From Vanrija pseudolonga (taxonomy: Eukaryota > Basidiomycota > Tremellomycetes > Trichosporonales > Trichosporonaceae), in the NCBI RefSeq assembly GCF_020906515.1, contig NC_085850.1, positions 4,340,001 through 4,404,000 of the forward strand: 64,000 nucleotides of DNA, in the 5' to 3' direction. Each line of letters begins with the position of its first letter. Positions within the stretch are counted from its first letter, which is position 1. The translations under genes were made by a program, and so were the position numbers. Shown here piece after piece: positions 44,371 through 54,769 of the stretch. The notes beneath the pieces were generated by a model. It worked only from the letters and a program-made list of their open reading frames with translations. It ran no database searches and was not told the origin of the DNA.

Positions 44371-45730
44371 TGTTGGGGAGCTGGTGGGGGGTCTCGTCCG
44401 TCTCGTCCGACCTCGCCCCAACGAGCGCTCTTATGCACCACGGCCCGAGGTGCCGCCAAGAGACTCAATAGTCCGTCTCCGACTGTTTGACTCCTCCCCA
44501 CCCATTCGCGGCATTAGCAGGGGCAGCAGAGCCTCACCCATGAGCTCATGGCCGCGCGCCGCGGCGCAGCACGCGGAGACGGGCACTTTACATTACCCCC
44601 CTGGGGTTTGTACCTGCCCGCATGCCCGCGCGTGTTGCAATCGCCCAGCAGCCAGCAGCGCATCACGCCGCGGGTGCGGATGGCTGGCGCCGATGCAGTG
44701 CATCGGCACGGCGTGCAGCGTCGGAGTGGGTGCACAGGAATAAAGCAGTTAGTCTGATCATGTGGCGTGTTTGGCGCGGCGGGGCCGAGGTGGCAGCCGC
44801 GCCAAGAAGTTAGCGCGACGACCCACTATTGTTCCCAAAACAACTCGAGACGAGATTACAGAACAAGACAGAGGCCACAATCTCGGCTCGGGTTCTGGGA
44901 CCCCAACCTCACCCCATTCGGCAGCTTGGCAGGTTGGCGGCGGCCGGGTGGTGGGGGGTTGTTCGCTCCGTCGGGTTGGCAGGTGCTATCGACGGTGACA
45001 AGGTTGTGAGCCTCGCTCGGAAGATAGACGTCACATCCCGCCTAGAGGAACACGTGCGAGTCTGACCCGAGATGTACGTTGTCAAGGTACGCACTCAGTG
45101 ACGCGCAAGTCGACGCGCACGTCGAGCTGCATCAAGTCGGCCCAGTGCATTCCGACACCGGGGTGAGGTGAGGAGGTGGCTCAAGTCACTCTGATAGCGG
45201 CACACCAGTGGAGGTGTGCCGGGAATTCCAGCATTCCAGATGACGGCACGATGTGAGTGGCTTTATTCAGTCGGCGTCAGTGGCGCGTCACACATGGTTG
45301 TTGATGATCGTGCGCTCGACAACTGCTAGGATGCCCGATGAGGTTGTACACGTGTTCCAGGAGTCTATCGAGGTCGTCCGTTATAGAAGCGACTCGACTA
45401 CCAGTCATGCTGTCGGTGCTCGGTGAGTCACCGAGACGGTAACTTGCCTGCCCAGATCTCAGAGCGGCAGGCGCATGGGATGGCACCTCGCCTCGGCTTG
45501 CACCTCCCCGCATGCCCCAGCCGACGTCCACTGACACCAAGATCTGGCACTGATACGAACGTGCCATGTGCGTGACGCTTGACGCGGGAAGCTCCTCGGC
45601 GTGCCAGAAGGTGTGGTGCGCGTGCCTGCGGACTGGCCACCACGCCATGCAGCGCCACACGCCGCGCCGACTACAAGACCAAAGGACAAGCTCACTCCAC
45701 TTTCCACACCACCATGATCTCCACACCACC
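44371..45730. other. Divergent intergenic region, 1.36 kb
   Basis: It separates cluster member A from the DUF4267-like gene. Open frames are present on both strands but carry no signal peptide plus Cys pattern or any other domain. Nothing is supported. Confidence 0.45.
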
Positions 45731-46177
45731 ATGCTCTCCACGTCAACGCTGACACACCTCGCCGTCGCCGCCGCGGTCGTCTACCGCTTCCTTGGAGTCT
45801 GGGACCTCCTGGCGCCGGGGAGCGCGGCGCGCGTCTTCCTCGGCCTGCGGTCGCCGTCGCCAAAGGACACTGACGACGACGCCCAGTCCGACGCCATCCC
45901 GACCCTCGTGCCCATGCTCGGCGCGCGCGACGTCACTGTCGGTGCTGCGATCCTCTGGCTCGCCCACGAGGCCGAGACACACGCGCTTGGCGTCGTCGTG
46001 CTCTCTGCCTCGGCGCTCAACTTTGTCGACGCTTGGGCTGTCGCCAGGCGGCGCGGCGCGGTGCTGTATGTTGAGATGGGAGGGGGCGAGCTGACACGTC
46101 GCAGAGGCGCCGCCCCCGCGCTCTTCTCCCTCGCGTTTGTCGGCCTCGGATACGGCCTGCTGGTTGGCCGCGGCTGA
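45731..46177 (+). CDS. Small four-helix membrane protein (DUF4267-like)
   Basis: An integral membrane protein with four hydrophobic segments, resembling fungal DUF4267 proteins of unknown function. Landmarks are the first segment with VVYRFLGVWDLLAPGSAARVFLGL, then VPMLGARDVTVGAAILWLA, LGVVVLSASALNFVDAWAVARR and the last helix LFSLAFVGLGYGLLVG. A 39-nt GTATGT...CTGAC...GCAG intron (46066-46104) is likely. It preserves the frame, so the protein is 135 residues spliced or 148 if retained. It lies among the secreted Cys-rich genes but is unrelated to them. Confidence 0.75.
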   Translation: MLSTSTLTHLAVAAAVVYRFLGVWDLLAPGSAARVFLGLRSPSPKDTDDDAQSDAIPTLVPMLGARDVTVGAAILWLAHEAETHALGVVVLSASALNFVDAWAVARRRGAVLYVEMGGGELTRRRGAAPALFSLAFVGLGYGLLVGRG

Positions 46178-46468
46178 GTCGGCGTCGACGCCGAGTGCCT
46201 GTCACGCGGGGCGTCCCGCTGTCGTCTGTGGTCGTGCACGCGCCTCCGTTGGAGGGGACGGGCACCAGGCCGACTGTCGTTAATCAGCATGCGTGGAATG
46301 CATGCGACGATACGAGGTTTCCTTGTCGTGAGAGCAGGGGGCGACTGATTCTGGGTGAGTGATTCCGAGTGACTGACTCGGTTTTCTCTGAGGGTCGACC
46401 GGGTGGGATGGCAGCGGTTAGAGTGCGCCACTGCGCTGCGGCTCCCGAACCCAAAGTAAAGTGTGCAT

Positions 46469-47228
46469 CTACAGCCCAGCGAGCACAAGACCAGCAGCCA
46501 GAATGCCGACCTCGACGCCACGCCGAGCAGCGCCATTGGCGAACGGGATCGGCGGCGGCGGCTGGACCGAAGTCGAGGGGTTGACTGGCACCGACGACGC
46601 CGACGCAACATCGGGCGGCGTGGCGCCACTGACAACGATCTGCGTCGTCGTCGTCGTCGGGCTCGAGTCGTACTCATCGGCGTCGGCCGTGGGAGTGTAC
46701 TGCGATGCCGTCGTTGTCGCATTGCGGGTGTACGTCGCGGGCGTGTACGTCGGGGGCGTGTAAGCCGGGGGCGTGTACGCGGGTGCGCGGTACGTCGTGG
46801 TGTAGTAAGATCCCGACGACTCTGCGTCATGTCAGCGTTGTCCGTGTTGTCTTCCTGCCTAGGTACTCACGGCACACCGACCCCCGTGGGCAGCAGCGCG
46901 TCTCGCCCGCCCGCAGGAAGCAGTAGTACCCGGCCGGACAGCTCGTCGCGCCCTGCGTCACGTCGCAGCACACCCTGTTCGGCTCGACACACCGGTTCGG
47001 CCACTTGATGCAGAAGAGCGGCTGGCGCGCAGAGCAGACGCGGCGGTCGGCGAGTCCGCGCTCGGCGAGCGCGCGCGCCGAGGCGCCAGATAGGCCTGGG
47101 GGCGTGAGGGCGTCGAATGTCGCGGCGGCTGGGATCGAGAGGTCGACTTCATCGGCGCCGGTGTCGGCGGCGTCAGTGGCGGCAGCGAAGTGGCTCAGCG
47201 CGAGGATGATGATGGCCGCGATTCTCAT
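46469..47228 (-). CDS. Cys-rich GPI-type surface protein (cluster member B)
   Basis: A 236-residue predicted secreted protein. The signal peptide (MRIAAIIILALSHFAAA) starts at 47228. A pro-like region ends near RGLADRR, before the Cys module C-x7-C-x6-C-x6-CC-x8-C-x5-C-x8-CC-x5-C (ten Cys). The single intron, 46822-46870, follows the last Cys as in members C and D, while the intron inside the module is missing here. A Tyr/Thr/Pro repeat region follows (AYTPPAYTPPTYTPATYT), then a Ser/Thr tail and a hydrophobic GPI-type C-terminus (GILAAGLVLAGL). Confidence 0.85.
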
Positions 47229-47694
47229 TGCGGCGGGTGTGGTGGGGATGGTGAGCGTGTGCCGTGTCTTATGTATGTCGCCCTCTGGCCACCGTGTGCT
47301 GCGATTGTTGTCGCCATGTACTGCGATTGTTGTCGCCATGTACTGCGCCGCGGCTGCCGCCAACTGCCACCCCTCGTGTTCGACATGCCCGCGCGCCAAG
47401 ACATGTGGCACCGTTTCCGTGCCGCGGTTGACGGAGGGCATGAAGTGCCAAGCCCGGGCTTTATCAAACAACGCGGCAGTGCTTCCGCATCGCCTTTGCA
47501 TGCAGGCACTTGGGTGACTGGGGATCGATCGGAGGGCTGGCTGCATACACGGGCGGACATTCGTGCCTCCGTCCTGCGCAAACCATCGACGCCGACGCCG
47601 CACTGCAGCCTGCCAATGCACTGGCGACATGCATGCCCCGTATTAGACTTCCAGTCCAGGCTCCGTGTGCCTCGGCACCGCTATCAGAGCCGCA
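47229..47694. other. Promoter region of cluster member B
   Basis: It contains a 22-bp tandem repeat at 47299-47342, 70-115 bases upstream of the start codon. No gene was seen. Confidence 0.5.
47299..47342 (+). repeat. 22-bp tandem repeat, two exact copies
   Basis: Units at 47299-47320 and 47321-47342 are identical, beginning CTGCGATTGTTG. Partial copies flank both sides. They lie in the promoter of member B and contain a CATGTA core in each unit. Confidence 0.85.
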
Positions 47695-48452
47695 TCACCA
47701 CAATGCCATCATGACCCAAGCGGCCGCGGCTGCGCTGCCCATAACCACCACGCAGCTCCGTGTCCGCTCGGCGCCGCTAACTCCAGGGATCTTTGGCGGT
47801 GCTCCCTGCCCTGACGGCGAAGCCGACGCCGAAGCCGTCGACGACGCTGATGCCGACACGCCGGCGCTCCCCGCGCTGACGGCACTCGCCGCCGCCGTCG
47901 TCGTCACAAGCACCGGATTGGACACAGGCGGTGGCGCATACGACACAGCGTGGCTTGACACACTCGGCGTGACCGTGACCACCACCGACGCCGTCTCAGT
48001 CTCGGTCGTGTACTCGGTCGCGGTGCGTGTGAGCGTGTCGGTGGTGTAGGAGTACTCCTCCTCATCTGCCATCAGCCCGCGTTGCCCCAGGACACCCACT
48101 GCAGTTCTCGCCGTTGGGGCAGCACTTGACCTCGCCGCGGTACATGACGCAGTACTCGCTTCCATCAGCTCGGCTCGAGCACCACGACCACTCACCCCTC
48201 GTCGCAGCTGCTCGTGCCCTGCGTCAGGTCGCAGCACACCTTGCCGACCTGGGTACATGCGTTCGGCCACTTGGGGCACAGGACCGGATGGGACGCGGGG
48301 CACTGGAGCGCGCGGGCGGCGAGGGGTGGGGGGTGCACGAGGCCATAGTTGGGTTTCGGGTCGAGCCACAGTCCGCCATCGGCGCGAGCGGTGGCGGAGG
48401 CGAGGCTGAGGCTTAGCGGGGCAAGCGCCAGCGCCGCGGATAGCAGGAGCAT
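47695..48452 (-). CDS. Cys-rich GPI-type surface protein (cluster member C)
   Basis: A 228-residue predicted secreted protein. The start at 48452 gives MLLLSAALALAPLSLSLASA as signal peptide. The ten-Cys module C-x7-C-x6-C-x6-CC-x8-C-x5-C-x8-CC-x5-C includes PKWPNAC and CCDLTQGTSSC. Introns 48159-48195 (37 nt) and 48066-48099 (34 nt) interrupt it after CDEG and after the last Cys, exactly as in member D. After the module comes a Thr/Ser-rich stalk (YTTDTLTRTATEYTTETETA) and a hydrophobic C-terminus (MGSAAAAAWVMMALW), a GPI-type signal. The ligand or partner is unknown. Confidence 0.86.
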
Positions 48453-49501
48453 GGTAGTGAGGTGAGTAACAAGAGGACCAAGTCGACAAGCATCCATCAC
48501 ATCTTGTCGCCCGTCTTGTTTGTGTTTGTGGAGATTATTGGTCGCCTGACCTGACCTGAGGTGTCCCGACGCGTCGCGTCCCGCGATGGATGGATGCCAA
48601 GCCAGACCGTTTGCGTCCCGCTGCGGATCCCGTCGAGGTCATCCGCGGCCAGCGTGGCCGTGACGGCATCCTCGCGTGCGGGGGTTTAAGCATGCAGCAA
48701 AGGAACTTTATCCATGATGTTGGCGGATACATATACACGGCGCGCGGCGCTGAGATGTCGAGGTGGTGGTGCCTGCGGCCTCCTCGCCGGCGCCACTTAC
48801 TCACTGGTCTCCATGTCCCACTCGCGGTCCATCACCAGCGGCCGCGCCGTACGGCTACAACTGAGACTCGACTAACTCTCTGCCGGCGCGGATACGCGGG
48901 GCAGAGGAGAAGACAGACCAGCGGGCTGGGGATGAAGGACCCCGCGAGCTAGCAGAGGAGTGACAGCGCTCTCTGCTAATTGCAGTGTCGCACGAGCAAG
49001 GCTACTGACCGGCAGCCCACCGGCATACCGGGCCGAGTGCGACATGTATGTTAACCTTGACGGCGCGAGGCGGGTGCTGGAACGCGAGTGGCAGGCACCA
49101 TGCCTCTACTAGTGGCACAGCCTGCGTGTGAACCCCGCCCGCCGTGACCGCCCTGGCCGCCGTGGCCCTCCGCATAACGTCGATGGAGTCAGCGTGCCAG
49201 CAGCAGCGGCCCCGCGCCGCGCCGTGCGATAGCGGCGATACCGGCCGCCGTGGTCCGCTGGCGTTCGCTGGCGGTGCGGGCGGTGCAAAGGCACTGCCAT
49301 ACCTCCGCCGTGGCGCTACCCATTGTAAGTACAGCGCGTGGCGCACGGCAGCATTGAGACACGACTAATGTATGTGCCGCCGTGCCGAGTAACCCGGGGC
49401 CAGCGCGGTGCTGTGCCCACTACAACCCCACGACGACGAGAATATAAGATGGAGCCTCAACGTGCTGGAGCAGCACTGCACGCCCGCGCGCCCCTCGTAA
49501 C
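48453..49501. other. Divergent promoter of cluster members C and D
   Basis: About 1.05 kb between two head-to-head paralogs. It has a TATA box at 49443-49448 for member D. No gene was recognised. Confidence 0.5.
49443..49448 (+). promoter_or_regulatory. TATA box of cluster member D
   Basis: TATAAG, 59 bases upstream of the start codon at 49502. This is the same spacing as in ABM members 2-4. Confidence 0.6.
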
Positions 49502-50291
49502 ATGATCCCCCGCCTCGTCCTTCTCCCGTTCGTGTTCGCGGCCGCGCTCGCGATGCCCGCCCCAGAAGCAGAGCTGTCGCTCGAGGCGCTGGGTATCTCG
49601 ATCCCCCCACGGGACACGTTCGGCCTTTCCCTCGGCCAGGGGCTCGTGAAGCGTGCCTGCCCCGCCAACAAGCCGTACACGTGTGCGCGCTGGCCCGACC
49701 GCTGTACCACCGCCACCGCGGTCTGCTGCGACCTCACGTCTGGAACGACGTCGTGTGATGCCGGGTAGGTGTACTCGGTCAGGTAATGCTGACGAGCAGG
49801 TACTACTGCTATGTCCGCGCGACGGACGGACAGATCATGTGCTGCGCCAACGGGAAGAACTGCAGTGCGTTGTTCGTTGTGTGTGGCGGAAGCTGATGAC
49901 GAAAGACATTCAGTACACTACCATCGACGCGCCGGTTATCACCGTCACGAACTCGCAGACGACGACCACGACGGACGCGCCCCCGCCCACGACGACGTCG
50001 TCGACGACCCCCGACCCCGTCACGACCGCTTCTCCGCCGCCTGCCCCTGACCCGAGCACCTCGTCCAGCTCGACGCAGGGCCCAACGTTCGCGCAGGTCT
50101 CGTTTGGCCAGCAGCCGTCCTACGGATTCGGGCAGGCCCCGCCGTTCGGGCAGGCCGCATCGTCGTCGTCCTCGTCACAGTCGGGCAAACCCACCCCCGT
50201 GCCGGTACCCAAGCCGTCCAGTGGCGCGGAGCGTGTCCTCGCCCCCGGGCTCGCGCTTGCTGGCGTCCTCGTTGGCGCTTTCGTCGCGTAG
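49502..50291 (+). CDS. Cys-rich GPI-type surface protein (cluster member D)
   Basis: A 237-residue predicted secreted protein. The signal peptide (MIPRLVLLPFVFAAALA) starts at 49502. A propeptide ends in LVKR, a Kex2-type cleavage site, directly before the first module Cys. The module reads C-x7-C-x6-C-x6-CC-x8-C-x5-C-x10-CC-x5-C, with ARWPDRC and CCDLTSGTTSC close to members B and C. Introns 49765-49799 (35 nt) and 49865-49905 (41 nt) are at the member C positions. A Thr/Pro/Ser stalk with FGQ repeats (FGQQPSYGFGQAPPFGQ) leads to a GPI-type hydrophobic end. It is head-to-head with member C. Confidence 0.87.
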
Positions 50292-51389
50292 GCTCATGTT
50301 CCCAGAACTCTGTAGGAGGGACAATGGCATGCTACTCCGTGTGGTGTGGCTTGATGGGGATCGTTGCCCACCGTGCCGGCGATGGTTAAGACTGGCGCCA
50401 AGCCTGCCCTGCCAGTGAACAATGGCGGAGAGTGCCACGAGCCGCGGCTCGACCTGCGCCCACCGGGCTGTCTGCGGATGTCACAACTGTACTGCGCACC
50501 CCATTCGTTCCGTGTTTGAGTGCAAGAGGTCATCGAGCAACTGCGGATCACGGCAAAGAGGTAGGTGGTACAGGGTACAGAGCAAGCAGGTTACGCTCCT
50601 TATCCGAGCTGCCCGCCTGGCATCTCGCCAGTTCAAGCCGTGGAAGCTGATTGACAGCAGGGCCGCGTGGGGTCGGTGAGGTCGGAGCATGTGACCACAT
50701 GCTAGGCGCTGTGTGGTACTGCGCCTCGCGCGCGATGCACAACGCGCGACGTTGTCGAGAGGAGACCAACTCCAGTTGCAGACACCATGTTCAGCGTCCT
50801 TGATGTGCCTTGTCGTCACCATCGCCACGCAGCGCGGCTTCGTTCATCACGGCGTCAGCACATCAGCAGGCTCCGAGCAGGCAGACAGGCGGAGCGGGCG
50901 CCAACCCACTGGTCAATTGAGACGACTGTTATCGATACTTTCGGTATCGCGTCGTCCTCGTCGTCGCAAGTGTTGATGAATTGGAGCGTCGTTGCAGCCA
51001 CCCGCAGCAGAACGCGGGCATCGAGGCCGCCCGCAGCATGTCGTCGGCGCGTCTCTGCAGCCGCGGCTGTGAGACATCTGTGTGTTGGAGACTGACCGGG
51101 CTCCGTTGCAAGCAACGCCGATAGGGACTATCGCCCACCGACCCTCTGCCAACCTGCCCACCTCGAGCCACCACGTCGAAACCCCCCCGATCGCACTGCT
51201 TCGTGGCGGAACAGTCTGCCACGCTAGGGGAAAGAGTGGGTCACGAGCATCATGCGCCGTTCTATACATGTGGCGCGGGCTATTTGTGGACGTCTGGCTC
51301 GGTATCAACCCATCTCGTGACAATGTACAAGAATGGGGCGGGCAGGTAGCTGAAGGGTGGCTCGTGCCATGCTTGCCAACAACGACACC
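50292..51389. other. Intergenic, 1.1 kb
   Basis: It separates members D and E on the same strand. No gene was recognised. Open frames on the minus strand overlapping the member E start look like shadows. Confidence 0.5.
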
Positions 51390-52611
51390 ATGCGCCTCCT
51401 CGTCCTCTTGACGCTCGTCGCCACCGCCGCCACTGCTGGGTCGGTATCGCAGAGACCGCGCGGCATCGGACTGGCCCCCGGCCGCCTGTCCCCCCGCCAA
51501 GCGGGCCAATGCGATACCCCCGGCTGGGTGCAGTGCCCCGATAACCTCAGCACCTGTGCTCCAGCCGGCGCGCAGTGCTGCCTCGATTGGAACGGGTATT
51601 GTCCGTCAGGGTAGGTTTGGAGGTGGGGGCTTCCTCGCTGACTCCAGGACCGAGTGTACGACCGGCATGACGTGCTGCACTGGGCTCGGGTGCTGTGAGT
51701 TTAACTCGATGGTCAGTCTGACAAGCAGCCAAGGCCCGCGGCACGCTGGCGGGCGGCAGCGCGGCCGCCACGGCCACCACGACGGGTTCTTCCACGCCCT
51801 CCGCCCCGACAGCTGCAAGCCTCGTGACACTCAACAGCACAGCCAGCTTCACCTACATCGATCTCTACGAGCAGGTGGCCTACACCGGCGCGTGGGCCCA
51901 GGATACAAGTTGCGTGAAGATTCCTACAGAGTTGCCGGGGATCGAGAACGATGCGTACCGGACGAGCCAACTTGGCGACTCGGCCGTCATGTCCTTCAGC
52001 AGTGGGTTGCGTTCATATGCCTGCGCTCACGGTCCAGCCGACATAGCTGGCTTCGCACTCTTCCTCGAAGTAGTACCGACGCAGCAGGTAGGCGTCTCGC
52101 TCAACGGCGTGGAGGTGGCCATTGTCACGCATCAAAACCTTTCGGGGACGACGGCCTCGCTGCCGTCCGCAACGGGAGCCTGGGCGACCGCGATGCCGTT
52201 CTGCAGGTGGAACCTCAAGATGGCATTCGGTAATACACCGCAGGTAAACACAGTCACCTTGGCATTGCAAAAAGATCCAAGCAGCGTCGTGTTCGGCGAG
52301 TTTGACTTTCGTTTCACAGGGGGCATGTGAGTGTGTTGTAAAGCGAGCACAGCTCACTCTCCAGTGCGTTTAGGAGCAAGTCGGATGTGGACGCCCTGCC
52401 GGCGTACACCAACCTCGTCCAGTCTGTCGGCGTGCCAGCCGACTCGGCAACAGTGTATGCCGGTGGCGGGCCGGCGTCGGCGGCAGAGGCCGCAGCGGGG
52501 AAGGGTGCCGCCGGCGGCAAGGGCAGCGGCGCGACGCGAACCCGGGGATGGGGCTTGTTTGCTCTCGGTAGCGCTGTGTGCGCTGGGCTCTTGGCGATTG
52601 TCATGAGATAG
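51390..52611 (+). CDS. Cys-rich surface protein with beta-domain and GPI-type tail (cluster member E)
   Basis: A 370-residue predicted secreted protein. I chose the Met at 51390 (MRLLVLLTLVATAATA, a signal peptide); one at 51369 adds seven residues. SPRQ may end a propeptide. The Cys module is C-x7-C-x6-C-x6-CC-x6-C-x5-C-x5-CC-x4-CC. Introns are 51611-51647 (37 nt), 51695-51728 (34 nt) and 52327-52364 (38 nt). The large domain that follows (VAYTGAWAQDTSC...VGVSLNGVEVAIV...FRSKSDVDALP) aligns with the domain of member A. The two share an architecture of module plus beta-rich domain. A Gly/Ala tail and hydrophobic GPI-type end close the protein. Confidence 0.84.
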
Positions 52612-53053
52612 GACCAGTGGGCGTCGTGATGAATGAGACCGTGATGTGCTGCAGTCTTCGGCGTTCGGCCGGGGCAGTCGCCGGCGTGATTGGATTGATC
52701 TAATCAGAGCTATCGTCGATGCGTACCCCGCATTGCGCGCACCGGGCCCCACCTGCTCCTCCGTCTTGGCAGTGGCTCATGCATCGCGTATATACCTGCC
52801 CACAGTGATGCGTCCTTTGGATGACAAGCACCGTCGTTGATGATGTTGATGTCAGTTGTGATGACTGCTTGCCAATGCCGAGACTATGACGGACATGGCC
52901 GAATCGCCCCGGCGCGAGCTGATAACCGGCGACATCTCGACATCGCGCACTCTTGACTTTGCACTCTCCTCTTTCATCAAACATTGTCTCTTCGTGGTCT
53001 TCTCGATACTCAGACGACCCCCACGCACGCCCACGCACGCCCACGCCCGCGCC
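52612..53053. other. Promoter region of the alpha/beta hydrolase gene
   Basis: It ends with three 10-bp repeats directly before the start codon. Nothing else was recognised. Confidence 0.45.
53021..53050 (+). repeat. Three CCACGCACGC repeats at a start codon
   Basis: Two perfect and one changed 10-base copy end four bases before the ATG at 53054. They form the immediate 5' leader. Confidence 0.85.
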
Positions 53054-54400
53054 ATGGCAGACGACGAACCCCGCCCCCAGCCCGGCGGCCCAGAGCACGT
53101 CATGGACTTTGCCCCGCTGCACCTCGACCACCCGCCGGCGTCCAAGAAGACGGTGTGGATCGCCGACCTCGACGTGCACGTATTTGGGCTCGACGAGATC
53201 CGGGGGAGTGACTTGCCCATCGGGGTCGTGGTGAGTGCGAGAGCGAGCACGATGCCAGCGATCGCGAGCTAGCTCCACTGACAACTCCGCTCGACACCCG
53301 CTCCGACGACTCCCGCTCCTCTGCGCACGCCCCACACAACTCCCACGCTCTAGACCATCGCGCACGGCTGGGCCAACAAGGCGAGCCAGATGGACGGCAT
53401 GGCGACCGGCGTGCTGGGGGAGATCCGGCGCCTGGACCGCGAGGCGGGCGGGACGCGGCGGCGCGACGTGCTCGTCGTCACTATGGACCAGCGGAACCAT
53501 GGCGAAAGGAGACGGCATCGGAAGGGTAACCTCCCGTTTCCTAAGAACCCGCACAGGCTGTGAGTGGCGTGCATGGGGGCGGGGCTGACGGCAGCGTGGA
53601 CATGGCGGTGAACATTAGTGAGTGGGGCGGAGCGGAGGTGATGAGGGCGGAGTCAGGGGAAGGGCTACGCTGACGCCCCAGCCTCGGGCATGGCGGACCA
53701 GACCTTCATCTACGACTTCCTCCCCATCTACCTATTCCCCCATGGCGAGCGTGTGATTGAGGAGTGGATGCCGTGCGGGCTGTCGCTAGGCGGTGAGTTG
53801 GGAGTTGGGCTGACGGAGGACGTGCTGACGCGCCGCGCAGGACATCAGACATGGCGCTTGTTGAAGAGTGGTGAGTGTGGTGCATGTGGGTCGGGGTGCA
53901 GCCGGTGCAGGCCTGTCGAGGGCGAGGAGCAACGCAGCAGTCCTCCTCGACATGGCCCTCGATCCGCGGCCCGCGGCGCGCCGCCCCCCATGCCCCCGCT
54001 GCCGCGCTGACGCTCCACCCCAGACCCCCGCATCCGCCTCGGCGCGCCCATCATCTCCATCCCACCCGAACTCTTTGGCACGGGCTTTTTATTCAAGTAC
54101 GGCGAGGCGGCCGGCGCAGTGCCGGCGGCGTACGGGCCAGCACTGGACAGGTTCTACCTCCTCCCCGAGGGCGGGTACGAGGGCAAGAAGATCTTCTGTC
54201 TGTACGGCGAGCTGGACATGGTTATTCCTGTCGAGATTGGGCTCGCGCAGCTGGCGAAGAACAAGGCCAACGCGGAGAGCAAGCCTGGCGGCCTGGTCGA
54301 GTCTTACATCCAGAAGAACCGCGGGCACGTCATCACCCCCGAGATGGTCGTGCTGCTTTCCGCCTTCTTCCACCGCCATGGATTCGCACGGCAGGCGTAG
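53054..54400 (+). CDS. Alpha/beta-hydrolase fold enzyme
   Basis: A 307-residue serine hydrolase in six exons. The elements in order are IAHGWANKASQ (oxyanion HG loop), VLVVTMDQRNHGER (strand beta-4 with the fungal DxRNHG motif) and CGLSLGGHQTWRLL, where G-L-S-L-G is the nucleophile elbow. FCLYGELDMVIPVEIG is a likely acid site and NRGHVITPEM contains the likely catalytic His. Exon 3 is only 23 nt (53595-53617), and the intron 53793-53840 falls right after the nucleophile motif. It resembles uncharacterised dienelactone-hydrolase or peptidase-S9-like fungal enzymes. There is no signal peptide, so it should be intracellular. The substrate is unknown. Confidence 0.85.
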
Positions 54401-54769
54401 GGGAGGGAGAGTGGTGCTAGATGTCGTGTAGAGCGTGTTGTTTGTTGAATGCGATGTGTGTCATGCTTGTGCATATGGCTGGCTGTGGCCTGCCTGCTCG
54501 ATTCCACGGAAGTGCAACCCCCCCCTCTGCCCCCACCCACCATCCCCACTCGGCCGCCGCCGGTATCTGTCCGGTCTCTGCACCATCGGCCCGGCTAACA
54601 ACAAGCGCGACGCTGACATGTACTGACCTGGCTGCTGCGCCCCCCCACAACTCGGGCATGCTGACAAGCTGACAACTGGCACCAAGTACATCTAACTCTT
54701 ATACCACAACTCTCACAGCAGCAGCAGCAGCACCTCCCTCCCAAATCAACGCTCAGCAAGACGTCCACA
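54401..54769. other. Promoter region of the enoyl-CoA hydratase gene
   Basis: About 0.37 kb, with a CAG run just before the start. No gene was seen. Confidence 0.5.
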
